This document shows positions 25,204-34,243 of a stretch of DNA of 64,000 nucleotides, in pieces. Source of the stretch: SKPT01 sp040905445 (lineage in GTDB: Bacteria > Planctomycetota > Phycisphaerae > Phycisphaerales > Phycisphaeraceae); NCBI GenBank assembly GCA_040905445.1, contig JBBDRN010000025.1, forward strand, positions 59,124-123,123. The letters run 5' to 3'. The position numbers and the translations under genes are program-made. Every line of letters starts with the position of its first letter. Position 1 is the first letter of the stretch. The notes below the pieces were generated by a model. That model saw only the letters and a list, made by a program, of their open reading frames with translations, did not search any database and was not told where the DNA came from.

Positions 25204-28200
25204 ATGCCACGACTCTTCTGCATGAAACGCGCCCATGGCGATGTGGTGCCGCGCCGGGTGCGGCTGGGCGAAGCGGCCCGCGACGCGACGGCTGCGCTGG
25301 CGCTGCTGCTGGCATTGCTGCTGTTGCCTGCGCTGCTGATCGCCGACGACGCGGCCGCGCCGGCGCCCGACGAGGCGGCGGATGTGATTATCGTGCGGCC
25401 GGAAGGCGAACGCGCCGACGGCGCGGGCGAGGATGACGCCGATGATGATGCCGACGACGCCGAGGCGGACGAAGGCGAGGATGAGGAGTCGGATGAGCCG
25501 CGGCAGATCTCGATCGCGCTGGCGAACGTCGAGATGCGGGAGTTGGCGCAGTTTCTGGCGGAGGAGCTGAACCAGCCGGTGATCGTGGACAACGCGATCG
25601 CGGAGACGAAGGTGACGATCATCGCGCCGCAGCAGCTTCCGCTGGAGGCGGCGATCCGGGTGCTGCGCTCGGCGCTGTTGCAAAACGAGGTGCTGCTGGA
25701 GCAGAACCACAATTTCGTGACGCTGCGTTCTTCGGAGCACGCGCGGCGGGCGGCGCTGCCGATGCTTGACGCCGACGCGGACCTCGCGGACTTCGACGAC
25801 CAGGCCGTGGTGGTGAGCAAGGTGTACCGGCTGCTGCACTACGACGCGGACGCGCTCGAGGAGGCGGTGGAGCCGATCATCTCGGAGTTCGGGCACATCA
25901 CGGCGGACGCGGCGTCGCGGCGATTCGTCGTGACGGACACGATCGCGAACCTGCGGCGCGTCGAGCGGATCATCGACAGCCTGGACGTGCCGGGGCCCGA
26001 CCGGGCGATGACGCGGATCATTCGCCTGGAGCACGCCGACGCGCCGTGGCTGGTGCGCATGCTCGAGACGATGCTCGGCGGGGAGCGCGAAGGGCCTCCG
26101 AGGCAAGGCGGCTGGCGGGCGCAGCAGATCTTTCAACAGCAGCAGGCGCAGCGCGGCAGCATCACGGTCGAGACGAACGACGGCAACGTCATGCTGATGC
26201 CGGAGATCATGCGCAACTGGATCATCGTCGTCGCGCCGGAGCTGGTGATCGAGCGCGTGCAGGCGTGGGTGGACGAGCTGGATACGGAGGAGGCGAGCCC
26301 GACCGACTTCGTCGAGATGATCCGCGTGGAGCACGCGGACGTCGCGCAGCTTGCGCAGCAGCTCCAGCAGACGATCGAGTCGCTGCCCAACCGCGACATC
26401 GCGGAGAACGTGCGCGTCGCGCCGTTTCCGGGCTCGCGGCAGGTGCTGGTCATCGGCTCGCGGCGCGGGCGGCAGCTCGTGGCGGACCTGATCGAGCGCC
26501 TCGACCACGCCGGCGCCGGCCATCGGGTAATGCATATCTTCGAGCTGCGGCACGCGGACGCGAACGAGATCGCGGACAACATCGACATGCTCTTCAGCCA
26601 GGAGCCGCCGCGCATCACCTCGCCGTGGATGGCGGCGTACATGCAGCCCGTCGAGCAGGCGGTGCGGATCACGGTGAACATGCGGCGGAACACGGTGACG
26701 GTCTTCGCCGATGCGGAGACGATCGAGCGGATCAAGGGGCTGATGGAGCAATGGGACCAGCCGCTGTCGACGGATGACGTCGAGCCGCGGATCTACCAGC
26801 TTCAGCACGCGGATCCGCGCGAGATTCGCGACACGCTGGACGCGATCTTCGCCCAGCAGCAGTCGACGGGGACGAACTTCTGGGCGCAGATCCTGGGCAC
26901 GAGCTCCGAGCCGCCGCCGGTCGGTCGGCTGGCGGGGCAGTTCGGTTTCGAGGCGTTGCCGGGCGCGCGGCAGCTCGTCGTCACGACGCCGAACCCGGAG
27001 AACTACCAGGTGATCGACAACCTGGTCAAGCGACTGGACCAGCCTCAGGAGGCGGGGCTGCCGGAGATGATCGAGCTGAACCATGCGTATGCCGAGGACG
27101 TCGCCGAGCAGTTGAACACGATGCTGGCGGAGTCGGGGACGCTGGCGGAGCTGGACCGGACGCGTCGGCAGTTGTCGTCGGGCACGCGGGCCGAGAGCGT
27201 CATCGCCGTGACGGGCGACCAGCCGGCGCCGCAGCAGAGCGATGATGAGGACGAGGCGGACCCGGGGCGCATGCCGTTCTGGTGGCAGCAGTCGTCGCGT
27301 CCGCTCGAGGACGAGGCGACGACGAGCAACCTCATCGGTCGCATCCGCGTCGTGCCGATTGCGCGGCAGAACGCGCTGCTGGTGCTCGCGCCGCCGGCCT
27401 ACAGCGAGCCGGTGCACAACCTGGTCAACCAGCTTGACCAGCCGGGCAAGCAGGTTGTGATCCACGTCATCATCGCCGAAGTTCAGCACGACGACGCGAC
27501 GACGCTGGGCGTGCGACTGGCGTCGGACCCGCGGGTGTTCGACGAGACGCGGCTTCGGGACCAGTCGATCGGCGGCAGCGGGAGCGCGGGGTGGTCGGAC
27601 ATCTTCGGCGGCACGTACACCGTCGACGGGACGCGCACGCCGCGCGGCATCCTCTCCGCCGACTTCGACGTGCACGCGCTCGTGCAGTTTCTCATGCGCG
27701 AGACGGCGATGAACATCATGCTCGAGCCGCGGCTGTACACCGCCGACAACCGCGAGGCCGAGTTCTTCGACGGCCAGGACATCTCGGTGCAGACGAGCGC
27801 CCAGTTCACGCCCGAGGGCACGCAGAACTTCGGGTTCCGCTATGCGTTCGTCGGCACGCGCCTGCGCGTCCGGCCGCACATCACGCACAACGGCGACGTG
27901 GACCTGCACATCAACCTCGAGCTGTCGCGCATCGTGCCGGGCGAGAACACCATGGGCAACCCCATCATCGACCGCCGCGAGACCAACACGCAGATCATCG
28001 TCGCCGACGGCGAGACGGTGCTGCTGTCGGGCATCGTGGAGCAGGAGGAGTTCCGCGCGGTGCGCAAGCTGCCGCTGCTGGGCGACATCCCGCTGCTGGG
28101 ACTGCTGTTCCGCAGCTCGGATCACGGGTATCGCAACCGGGAGATCATCGCGTTCATCACGCCGCGCGTGATCTCCGCCAGCAGCGACGAGTCGCGCGAG

Positions 28201-28362
28201 CTCAGCGACGATCACCGCCAGGAGCTGGAGCGGCTGCGTCGGCAGTTGCCGCCGCACTTCCTGCTGTATGGCGAGGAGGAGGCCGAGGCGGAGGATGAGG
28301 GCGACGCGGCCGCGCGGCGGGAGCAGGCGGGTGAGGTTGAGGATGATGCGCTTGATGAATAG
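25204..28362 (+). CDS. gspD: Type II secretion outer-membrane secretin GspD with extended N-domain array
   Basis: 1052 residues, much longer than the usual 650-700. After a hydrophobic signal region (about residues 33-48) and a very acidic linker comes an N0 domain (about residues 101-190). Six N1-type repeats follow, each recognisable by a strand-plus-HAD motif: RLLHYDAD (~205), RLEHADAP (~274), RVEHADVA (~372), ELRHADAN (~446), QLQHADPR (~531) and ELNHAYAE (~622). The secretin beta-barrel occupies about 755-1010 and ends with PLLGDIPLLGLLF and REIIAFITPRVI. The C-terminus is acidic. Canonical GspD has N0-N1-N2-N3 only. It starts right after the gspC stop. Confidence 0.94.
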   Translation: MPRLFCMKRAHGDVVPRRVRLGEAARDATAALALLLALLLLPALLIADDAAAPAPDEAADVIIVRPEGERADGAGEDDADDDADDAEADEGEDEESDEPRQISIALANVEMRELAQFLAEELNQPVIVDNAIAETKVTIIAPQQLPLEAAIRVLRSALLQNEVLLEQNHNFVTLRSSEHARRAALPMLDADADLADFDDQAVVVSKVYRLLHYDADALEEAVEPIISEFGHITADAASRRFVVTDTIANLRRVERIIDSLDVPGPDRAMTRIIRLEHADAPWLVRMLETMLGGEREGPPRQGGWRAQQIFQQQQAQRGSITVETNDGNVMLMPEIMRNWIIVVAPELVIERVQAWVDELDTEEASPTDFVEMIRVEHADVAQLAQQLQQTIESLPNRDIAENVRVAPFPGSRQVLVIGSRRGRQLVADLIERLDHAGAGHRVMHIFELRHADANEIADNIDMLFSQEPPRITSPWMAAYMQPVEQAVRITVNMRRNTVTVFADAETIERIKGLMEQWDQPLSTDDVEPRIYQLQHADPREIRDTLDAIFAQQQSTGTNFWAQILGTSSEPPPVGRLAGQFGFEALPGARQLVVTTPNPENYQVIDNLVKRLDQPQEAGLPEMIELNHAYAEDVAEQLNTMLAESGTLAELDRTRRQLSSGTRAESVIAVTGDQPAPQQSDDEDEADPGRMPFWWQQSSRPLEDEATTSNLIGRIRVVPIARQNALLVLAPPAYSEPVHNLVNQLDQPGKQVVIHVIIAEVQHDDATTLGVRLASDPRVFDETRLRDQSIGGSGSAGWSDIFGGTYTVDGTRTPRGILSADFDVHALVQFLMRETAMNIMLEPRLYTADNREAEFFDGQDISVQTSAQFTPEGTQNFGFRYAFVGTRLRVRPHITHNGDVDLHINLELSRIVPGENTMGNPIIDRRETNTQIIVADGETVLLSGIVEQEEFRAVRKLPLLGDIPLLGLLFRSSDHGYRNREIIAFITPRVISASSDESRELSDDHRQELERLRRQLPPHFLLYGEEEAEAEDEGDAAARREQAGEVEDDALDE

Positions 28363-28376
28363 GCGCAGGGTGCGGG

Positions 28377-29600
28377 ATGCGTTTCATGCTGCGACTGGGT
28401 GACTGGATGACCGGCATGGCGAAGTGGGGCGTGTCGCGGCGCGGCGACACGTTCGCCGCGCTGGGCGTGGGTGGGCTGCTGCTCGCGGCGGTCGGCGCGT
28501 GTCAGACGGCGCCGCCCGATGACGCGGACGGGCGCGAGGCCGCGGGCGCGGCGCGGGTCAACGAGATCGACCGCTCGCCATCGACGGCCACGTATCGCCA
28601 CTACCAGCTTCAGATGCAGACCGTCGGCCCGGTGCCGAGCGCGGGACTGGGGCTGCCGCGCGTCTCGCCGGACGGTCGGTGGATCGCGTGGCTGGAGGTC
28701 GACGAGGCGGGCGCGGTCGACCTCCAGCAACTCGTGACGCGCAACGCGCTGGAGGGCGTGTCGCTGCACGTGGCGCCGTCCGACTCGCCGCAGCGCAGCC
28801 GCCGACTTGTTGATGGCGGGGCGTGGCCGGCGTTCTCACCCGACAGCCGGCAGCTCGCGGCGGTCGCCCGCGACGAGCAGGGCAACGAGCGCATCGTCAT
28901 CCACGACCTGCAGTCGCGCCGTCAGCAGGTCATCGCGCCGGGACTGCGGCATATCCAGAGCCTGCGCTACTCGCCCGACGGGTCGACGCTCGCGTTCAGC
29001 GCGCACGCGCCGCAGCTCGTGCGCAGCCGCGTCTACACGCTGCGCATCGACACGCGCTCCGTCACCGTCGGACCCGCTTCCCGGGCCGAGGCGCACCACC
29101 TCGCGCCGCAATGGCTCGACGACGAGACGCTCTTCGTCTTCGCCGCGTTCGAGCAGGGGGTGGACCTCAAGGTGTGGCCGATCGAGGGCGACGCGATGCG
29201 GTTCGTCGGGTACACGGCCATCGCGCCCGCGACGGCGATGGGCCTGCACCGCGCGCTCGCGGGCGTGGACGAGCCGCTCGACCCGTCGCGGCGCTACCTC
29301 GCCTACTACGACGCGCGTGAGGACCGGATGGTGACGCTCGACCTGCTCGCCGGCGTGGCCAGTCCACTCGCCGACGGGACGCATGCGCTGGCGTGGCTGG
29401 ATGAGGAGTCGCTGCTGACGACGGACGGGGAGGACCTGCTGCTGTACGAGTTGCCGGCGACACAGCGCCCGCGCGAGCTGATGGGTGGGCTGCTGCTGCC
29501 GCGTTGGGGCAGTTGGGACGCGGGGCAGGTGCTGCTCTTGACGCCGGGCGGGCCGGGGGTGTTCGATCTGGCGCGGCTGCAGATCATTGATCAGCGCTAG
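28377..29600 (+). CDS. TolB/WD40-type beta-propeller lipoprotein
   Basis: 407 residues. A signal segment ends at a lipobox-like AVGAC (about residue 42), suggesting lipidation. The rest consists of TolB/PD40-like blades, for example PRVSPDGRWIAWLEVD, PAFSPDSRQLAAVARDE and LRYSPDGSTLAFSAHA. It starts 14 bases after gspD and appears to be the last gene of the secretion operon, so it may be an accessory component such as a pilotin-like or scaffold protein. No catalytic motif is visible. The start could also be an internal ATG, such as the one encoding MAKWGVS. Confidence 0.72.
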   Translation: MRFMLRLGDWMTGMAKWGVSRRGDTFAALGVGGLLLAAVGACQTAPPDDADGREAAGAARVNEIDRSPSTATYRHYQLQMQTVGPVPSAGLGLPRVSPDGRWIAWLEVDEAGAVDLQQLVTRNALEGVSLHVAPSDSPQRSRRLVDGGAWPAFSPDSRQLAAVARDEQGNERIVIHDLQSRRQQVIAPGLRHIQSLRYSPDGSTLAFSAHAPQLVRSRVYTLRIDTRSVTVGPASRAEAHHLAPQWLDDETLFVFAAFEQGVDLKVWPIEGDAMRFVGYTAIAPATAMGLHRALAGVDEPLDPSRRYLAYYDAREDRMVTLDLLAGVASPLADGTHALAWLDEESLLTTDGEDLLLYELPATQRPRELMGGLLLPRWGSWDAGQVLLLTPGGPGVFDLARLQIIDQR

Positions 29601-29666
29601 CGTTTTCGCCTCGCCTCCCGCGACCTCCCGTCCACTCGCCGGCTCGGGTACACTCGTGCCAACTCA

Positions 29667-30317
29667 ATGAGCGAATCGCGCCCCTCCATCGCCGACGTCC
29701 GCCGCGACTACACCGGGCAGGCCCTGCGCGAGTCGGACCTTGCCGACGACCCGGTCGAGCAGTTCCAGCGCTGGCTCGAGGACGCGCGGCAGGTTGTCGA
29801 GGACCCGACGGCGATGACGCTGGCGACGGCGGGCGCCGACGGGATGCCCTCGGCGCGGGTGTTGCTGCTCAAGGCGTTCAGCCACGCCGGCTTCGTGTTC
29901 TACACGAGCTACGTCAGCGACAAGGCGGCGGAGCTGGCGGACAACCCGCGGGCGACGATGCTCTTCTGGTGGCCGCCGCTGTTTCGCAGCGTGCGCGTCG
30001 CCGGACCGGTGGTGCGCGGGTCGCGTGCGGAGGCGGAGGCATACTTCGCTACCCGGCCGCGGGAGAGCCAGATCGGGGCGTGGGCGTCGCGCCAGAGCCG
30101 GGCCGTCGCGAGTCGCGAGGTCTTGGCCAGGCGGCTGGTGGCTGCGGAGCAGCGATTCGAGGGGCGCGACGTGCCCACCCCGCCCGACTGGGGCGGCTAT
30201 CGGCTGCTGCCGCGGCGTTTCGAGTATTGGCAGGGCCAGCCGTCGCGCTTCCACGACCGCCTGCTCTACACCCGCGGCCGCGACGGGGCATGGATGCTGC
30301 AGCGCCTGTGCCCCTGA
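29667..30317 (+). CDS. pdxH: Pyridoxamine 5'-phosphate oxidase
   Basis: FMN-dependent enzyme of vitamin B6 metabolism that oxidises pyridoxine or pyridoxamine 5'-phosphate to pyridoxal 5'-phosphate. 216 residues, the standard length. Recognisable blocks are DPVEQFQRWLEDA, PSARVLLLKAF, FVFYTSYVSDKAAEL, NPRATMLFWWPPLFRSVRV, FATRPRESQIGAWASRQS and the C-terminal EYWQGQPSRFHDRLLYTR, which carries substrate- and FMN-binding residues. It appears to be a stand-alone gene between the secretion operon and an unknown membrane protein. Confidence 0.96.
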   Translation: MSESRPSIADVRRDYTGQALRESDLADDPVEQFQRWLEDARQVVEDPTAMTLATAGADGMPSARVLLLKAFSHAGFVFYTSYVSDKAAELADNPRATMLFWWPPLFRSVRVAGPVVRGSRAEAEAYFATRPRESQIGAWASRQSRAVASREVLARRLVAAEQRFEGRDVPTPPDWGGYRLLPRRFEYWQGQPSRFHDRLLYTRGRDGAWMLQRLCP

Positions 30318-30367
30318 AGCCGGGGCAGCGCCGGTCTGCTCGACCGGATCACGAAAGGATGCTTTCG

Positions 30368-31108
30368 ATGACAGAGTTCATCATCATGGCGAGCCTGGCC
30401 CAGTCCGGCGGGCGCGTCGACGTGGCGATGCAGATCGGCGCCGGCGCGCTGGCCGTGGCGCTGATCTGGGGCGGCGTGTCGCTTTACCTTCGGCGAAACC
30501 GCGTGCGCGGCTTCGAGGCGTTCCGCCAGCAGCCGGGCTTCGAGCCCGTCGCGGGCGCCGAGGATCTCGAACGCCTGGCCGAGGACGTCGCGGACGTGTT
30601 CGGCGACCTGGCCATGTACGCCCGGCAACTGCATATCGCCGGGGCGCTGCGCTACCACGCCCGGGACGACTTCGACATCGAGATCGCCCATGTCGTGCTC
30701 GGCATGGAGGCGAGCAACGCCCAGCACCAGTCGATGGAGAAGATCGTGGTGTTCGTCCGCGGGTTCGACGCCGCGCTGCCGAGCTTCCGCATCCTGCCCA
30801 ACAACTTCATGTTCCGCCACATCCACCGCAATAAGGTCTTCGACGCGGAGACGAAGTTCGGCGAGAACAACCTCGTGCTCGGCACGGACACGGCGCTGAT
30901 CCGGGCCGTGATCAACGACGAAGTGCGCGAGGCGCTGCGTGACAACCGCACGCGCGTGATCGAGGCGCGGCCGGACTACCTGGCGTGCTTTCTGCACGAC
31001 GAGCGCGTCGAGCCGGCGGATCTGGAGCGGTTCGTCGCTGAGTGCGTCGCCCTGGCGGGCCTGCTGCGCGACGCGGCGCAGGCGGCGGGGACGACCGGCA
31101 CGCCGTGA
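30368..31108 (+). CDS. Unknown one-helix membrane protein
   Basis: 246 residues that I do not recognise. A short N-terminus is followed by one hydrophobic helix (about residues 21-37, AGALAVALIWGGVSLYL) and a soluble mixed alpha/beta domain. That domain contains RILPNNFMFRHIHRNKVFDA and the acidic RVEPADLERFVAECVALAGL. No catalytic motif is evident. The ATG at 30368 has AAAGGA eight bases upstream; the ATG at 30359 overlaps that site and is less likely. The junction element copy 4 follows 17 bases after the stop. Confidence 0.75.
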   Translation: MTEFIIMASLAQSGGRVDVAMQIGAGALAVALIWGGVSLYLRRNRVRGFEAFRQQPGFEPVAGAEDLERLAEDVADVFGDLAMYARQLHIAGALRYHARDDFDIEIAHVVLGMEASNAQHQSMEKIVVFVRGFDAALPSFRILPNNFMFRHIHRNKVFDAETKFGENNLVLGTDTALIRAVINDEVREALRDNRTRVIEARPDYLACFLHDERVEPADLERFVAECVALAGLLRDAAQAAGTTGTP

Positions 31109-31125
31109 CACACGTCCGCGCAGTT

Positions 31126-31275
31126 TAGAGCGCGTTCAATCCAACCGTAGCGGGTGCCACTGACAAGGCCGTCCTCGGCCTTGTCAGTGTTGGCGGCAAT
31201 TCGCACTGACAAGCTCCGCGGACTCCGCTTGTCAGTGGCACCCCACCCTCTACGAATGGGTTGGAGGCGCTCTAG
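31126..31275. repeat. Three-way-junction palindromic element, copy 4 (full length)
   Basis: The best-preserved copy: tagagcgcgttcaatccaac at the left end mirrors the gggttggaggcgctcta end at 31258-31274. The two hairpins (31159-31190 and 31204-31237) are nearly identical to those of copy 1. The element lies between two convergent genes. Confidence 0.94.
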
Positions 31276-31324
31276 CCGTCGCCCACGCGGCGCTCCCCCG
31301 CGTCGCCCCAGACGACGGCCCACC

Positions 31325-32419
31325 TCACCGGCCGACAGTGATGAGCTGCACCGCCACGTAGGCCACGTAGGCGACCAGCAGCGGCACGCCCATCCAGCGT
31401 GGGAAGTGGCCTCGCTTGAGCGCCACCGTGGTGAACACGCGCAGGAGCACGAGCAGCGACAGCATCACCGGCAGGTGAAGCTGCAGCAGCAGGTGACGCC
31501 ACTGGGCGCCCGTCGCGGCGTCGAAGTCGACCACGGGCAGGGGCTGCGCCAGCGCCGCGGCGCCGACGACGAACAGGACGTTGAGGATGTCGGCGCCGAT
31601 GATGTTGCCGAGCATCAGCTCGCCGTGGCCGCGGCGGATGGCGGTGAGTCCGACGACCAGTTCGGGCATCGACGTGCCGAACGCCACGAGCGTCGCCGCC
31701 AGGACGACGGACGGCACGCCCCAGCGCAGCGCCAGTTCGCTCGCCGAGCCGACCAGCGCGTCGCTGCCGACCACGACGATTGCCAGGCCCAGCACCCCCA
31801 GGAGCAGGAGCGGCGCGAGCGTGCGGGCGGGTGCGTCGGCGTCCTGCTCCTGCTCCGGCTCGGGCGCGGCGGCGGCGGGCAGGGCCGCGCCCTGCAGCGA
31901 CCGGCTCCAGTGGACGGAGACGGCCATGTAGACGACGAGCAGGGTCACGAGCAGCAGGCCGATCGCCCGCGAGATCGTCGCGGCATCACCCTGGAGCAGG
32001 AACAGGCCGTAGCAGATCGCGCACAGCAGCGCCCCGGAGCCGAACTGCACCCAGCCCTGGCGGTTGAGGATGTAGGCGTTGGCGGGGACGCGGGTGAGCA
32101 GCAGCCCGAGGCCGAGGATCAGCCCGCTGTCGACGATGATCGACCCGACACCGTTGCCCAGCGCGATGCCGGACTCGCCGGCCCACGCGGCCATGACGGA
32201 GACCGCCGCCTCCGGGCTCGTGGTGCCCAGGGACACGATCGTCGCGCCGATGACGACCTGCGGCAGCCCCAGCCGGCGCGCGAGCGTCGCGGCCGCGTCG
32301 ACGATCCAGTCCGCGCCCTTGATCACCGCCGCGGTGGCGACGACCACGATGACGAGCAGGATGAGCGTCGATTGCTGATTGACCCAGTCGTGCCAGGCGT
32401 GGGGGAGCAGGGCGAGCAC
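31325..32419 (-). CDS. Ca2+/Na+ exchanger (CaCA family, YrbG-like)
   Basis: 364-residue inner-membrane antiporter with about ten hydrophobic segments. The two inverted alpha-repeats that form the ion-binding sites are clear: GATIVSLGTTSPEAAVS (about residues 58-74) and AATLVAFGTSMPELVVG (about 246-262). An acidic, Ala/Glu-rich cytoplasmic loop (about residues 185-205) separates the halves. The start is a GTG. It probably exports Ca2+ in exchange for Na+ or H+; the specificity cannot be read from the sequence. Confidence 0.9.
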   Translation of the reverse strand: MLALLPHAWHDWVNQQSTLILLVIVVVATAAVIKGADWIVDAAATLARRLGLPQVVIGATIVSLGTTSPEAAVSVMAAWAGESGIALGNGVGSIIVDSGLILGLGLLLTRVPANAYILNRQGWVQFGSGALLCAICYGLFLLQGDAATISRAIGLLLVTLLVVYMAVSVHWSRSLQGAALPAAAAPEPEQEQDADAPARTLAPLLLLGVLGLAIVVVGSDALVGSASELALRWGVPSVVLAATLVAFGTSMPELVVGLTAIRRGHGELMLGNIIGADILNVLFVVGAAALAQPLPVVDFDAATGAQWRHLLLQLHLPVMLSLLVLLRVFTTVALKRGHFPRWMGVPLLVAYVAYVAVQLITVGR

Positions 32420-32501
32420 GCGGCGATGATAACGAGTGGCGCGAAAAGGGACAGGTCAGCCGCGGACGCGCGCTCTCGCCGCGACCCAGCCAGAGCTCGC
32501 A

Positions 32502-32918
32502 TCACCACCACGCGCGCCAGGAAGTCGACGCCCAGCGTCGTCCGGTCGGGTTCCGCGCCGACTGGCGGCTCACCTTGCGATCCAGGCGGCGCAGCGTCCA
32601 GCCGCGCTGGGCGAGGAAGATGATCGCGGCACAGATCGCCATGCCCACCACGCCGCCGATCAGCGCCCGGCGGCGCATCGTCGCCGCGGTATCGTTCTCG
32701 CCCCAGCCCTGCACCAGCTCCCACAGCGCCGGATCGATCATCCCCGCGAGGATCATGACCAGCATCGGCAGGATCGCGGCGAAGCCCGCGCAGAACCCGG
32801 CAAAGAGCGCGTAGAGCGCGAGGAACGAGACGAGCCGTGTCAACGGCCCCTCCTCCGGGTGCACCTTCATCGCATGCACGCGGCTGAAGTCGGGTGTCGG
32901 TTTGCGGTGGCGTGCCAT
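32502..32918 (-). CDS. Unknown small membrane protein
   Basis: 138 residues. A basic N-terminus (MARHRKPTPDFSRVH) is followed by two closely spaced hydrophobic segments (about residues 28-60) and a third (about 86-104, IGGVVGMAICAAIIFLAQRG). The tail is Arg-rich. I recognise no family. It lies 82 bases upstream of the exchanger and is read in the same direction. It is divergent from ribD across 106 bases. Confidence 0.6.
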   Translation of the reverse strand: MARHRKPTPDFSRVHAMKVHPEEGPLTRLVSFLALYALFAGFCAGFAAILPMLVMILAGMIDPALWELVQGWGENDTAATMRRRALIGGVVGMAICAAIIFLAQRGWTLRRLDRKVSRQSARNPTGRRWASTSWRAWW

Positions 32919-33024
32919 GTCTGCACCCCTGAACGTGAGTCGGTCGCAGAAGTCGCCCGCCGGTGGACTATATCATGCCCCGGGCCCCTTTCCGCGCACC
33001 GCGGCCGGGGCCGGAGCCGCCCCG

Positions 33025-34200
33025 ATGCGTGATGACGTCTACATGCGCCATGCCCTGGAGCTGGCCGCCCGCGGACGCGGACGCGTCGAGCCCAACCCCT
33101 TGGTGGGCGCGGTGCTCGTCCGCGGCACGCAGATCGTGGGCGAGGGCTGGCATGAGGAGGTCGGCTCACGCCACGCCGAGGTCGCCGCCCTCGAGGATGC
33201 GAGGCGGCGCGGCGGCGACGGGACGGGAGCGACGATGTACGTCACCCTCGAGCCGTGCGACCACCACGGCCGCACGCCGCCCTGCACCCAGGCCGTCATC
33301 GACGCGGGCGTGGCGCGCGTCGTCGTGGCGATGATCGACCCGGACCCGCGCGTCTCCGGCGCGGGCGTGCGTCGGCTCAAGGAGGCGGGCGTCGCCGTGG
33401 CCGTCGGCGTCTGCGAGCGCGCCGCCCACGAGCTCAACGAGCCGTTCACCAAGCGGGTGACGACCGGCCTGCCGTGGGTCATCGTCAAGTGGGCCCAGAC
33501 GCTCGACGGCAAGATCGCCACCGCCAGCGGCGACAGCCAGTGGATCAGCTCCGACGCCTCGCGCCGCCGGGTGCACGCGCTGCGCGGGCGCGTGGACGCG
33601 ATTATGGTCGGCATCAACACCGTCCTCGCCGATGACCCGCGGCTCACCGCCCGCGACGTCGCCGCCGCCGCCGTGCATCGCCACGCCCGCCGCATCGTGC
33701 TCGACCCGCGCCTGCGCATGCCCGAGGACGCCCGGCTCGCCCACGACGATCCGCGCTCGCTGACCCTCGCCGTTTCGCAGGGGCTGCTCGACCAGGGCGA
33801 CGCCCGCGCCCGCCAGTGGGAAGCCCGGGGTGTGTCGCTCGTGGGCCTGCCCGTGCTCGGCGGCGGTGAGCTCGACCTCGAACCGCTGCTGCGCGGCCTC
33901 GTCGAGCACCACGAAGCGACCAATGTGCTCGTCGAGGGCGGCTCCGTGTTGATCGGCTCGCTCATTGCCCAGGGCCTCGCCGACCAGGTGCTCGCGTTCG
34001 TCGCACCGCGGATCACGGGCGACGCCGGCGCCATCGACGCCGTGCGCGGCTTGCGCTGCGACACCATCGCCGAGGCGGTCGGCCTCCGCCTGCGCCACGT
34101 CGAGCAGATCGACGGCGGGGATGTGCTGCTGGATTACCGGCTGACCACCGGGTCCGACGAGCCCGGCCCGGGCGCCGGTGCACCGCTCATCGCGCCGTGA
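33025..34200 (+). CDS. ribD: Bifunctional riboflavin biosynthesis deaminase/reductase RibD
   Basis: 391 residues. The N-terminal cytidine-deaminase-like domain carries the zinc site HAEVAAL (His about 50, Glu about 52) and EPCDHHGRTPPC (two Cys). It deaminates the pyrimidine intermediate made by GTP cyclohydrolase II. The C-terminal reductase domain (from about residue 150) starts WVIVKWAQTLDGKIATASGD, then has IMVGINTVLADDPRLTAR and VLVEGGSVLIGSL. Its ATG at 33025 matches the usual YMRHALELA start. No FMN riboswitch-like structure is visible in the 106-base upstream region, and the other rib genes are not nearby. Confidence 0.95.
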   Translation: MRDDVYMRHALELAARGRGRVEPNPLVGAVLVRGTQIVGEGWHEEVGSRHAEVAALEDARRRGGDGTGATMYVTLEPCDHHGRTPPCTQAVIDAGVARVVVAMIDPDPRVSGAGVRRLKEAGVAVAVGVCERAAHELNEPFTKRVTTGLPWVIVKWAQTLDGKIATASGDSQWISSDASRRRVHALRGRVDAIMVGINTVLADDPRLTARDVAAAAVHRHARRIVLDPRLRMPEDARLAHDDPRSLTLAVSQGLLDQGDARARQWEARGVSLVGLPVLGGGELDLEPLLRGLVEHHEATNVLVEGGSVLIGSLIAQGLADQVLAFVAPRITGDAGAIDAVRGLRCDTIAEAVGLRLRHVEQIDGGDVLLDYRLTTGSDEPGPGAGAPLIAP

Positions 34201-34243
34201 CCCGGGAAGCCGATGGAGGGCAATCCGCGGGCTTCCGCGTTAC

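Noticed and set aside
24505..28257. A 1250-codon minus-strand open frame opposite gspC-gspD
   Set aside because: It is the antisense shadow of gspD. The Arg/His-rich translation has no recognisable domain.
31154..32623. Plus-strand open frame beginning PLTRPSSALSV
   Set aside because: The start is translation of the junction repeat (similar peptides arise at other copies), and the remainder is antisense to the Ca2+/Na+ exchanger.
32919..33024. FMN riboswitch upstream of ribD
   Set aside because: The region is only 106 bases and I could not find the conserved FMN-element core or a multi-stem fold.
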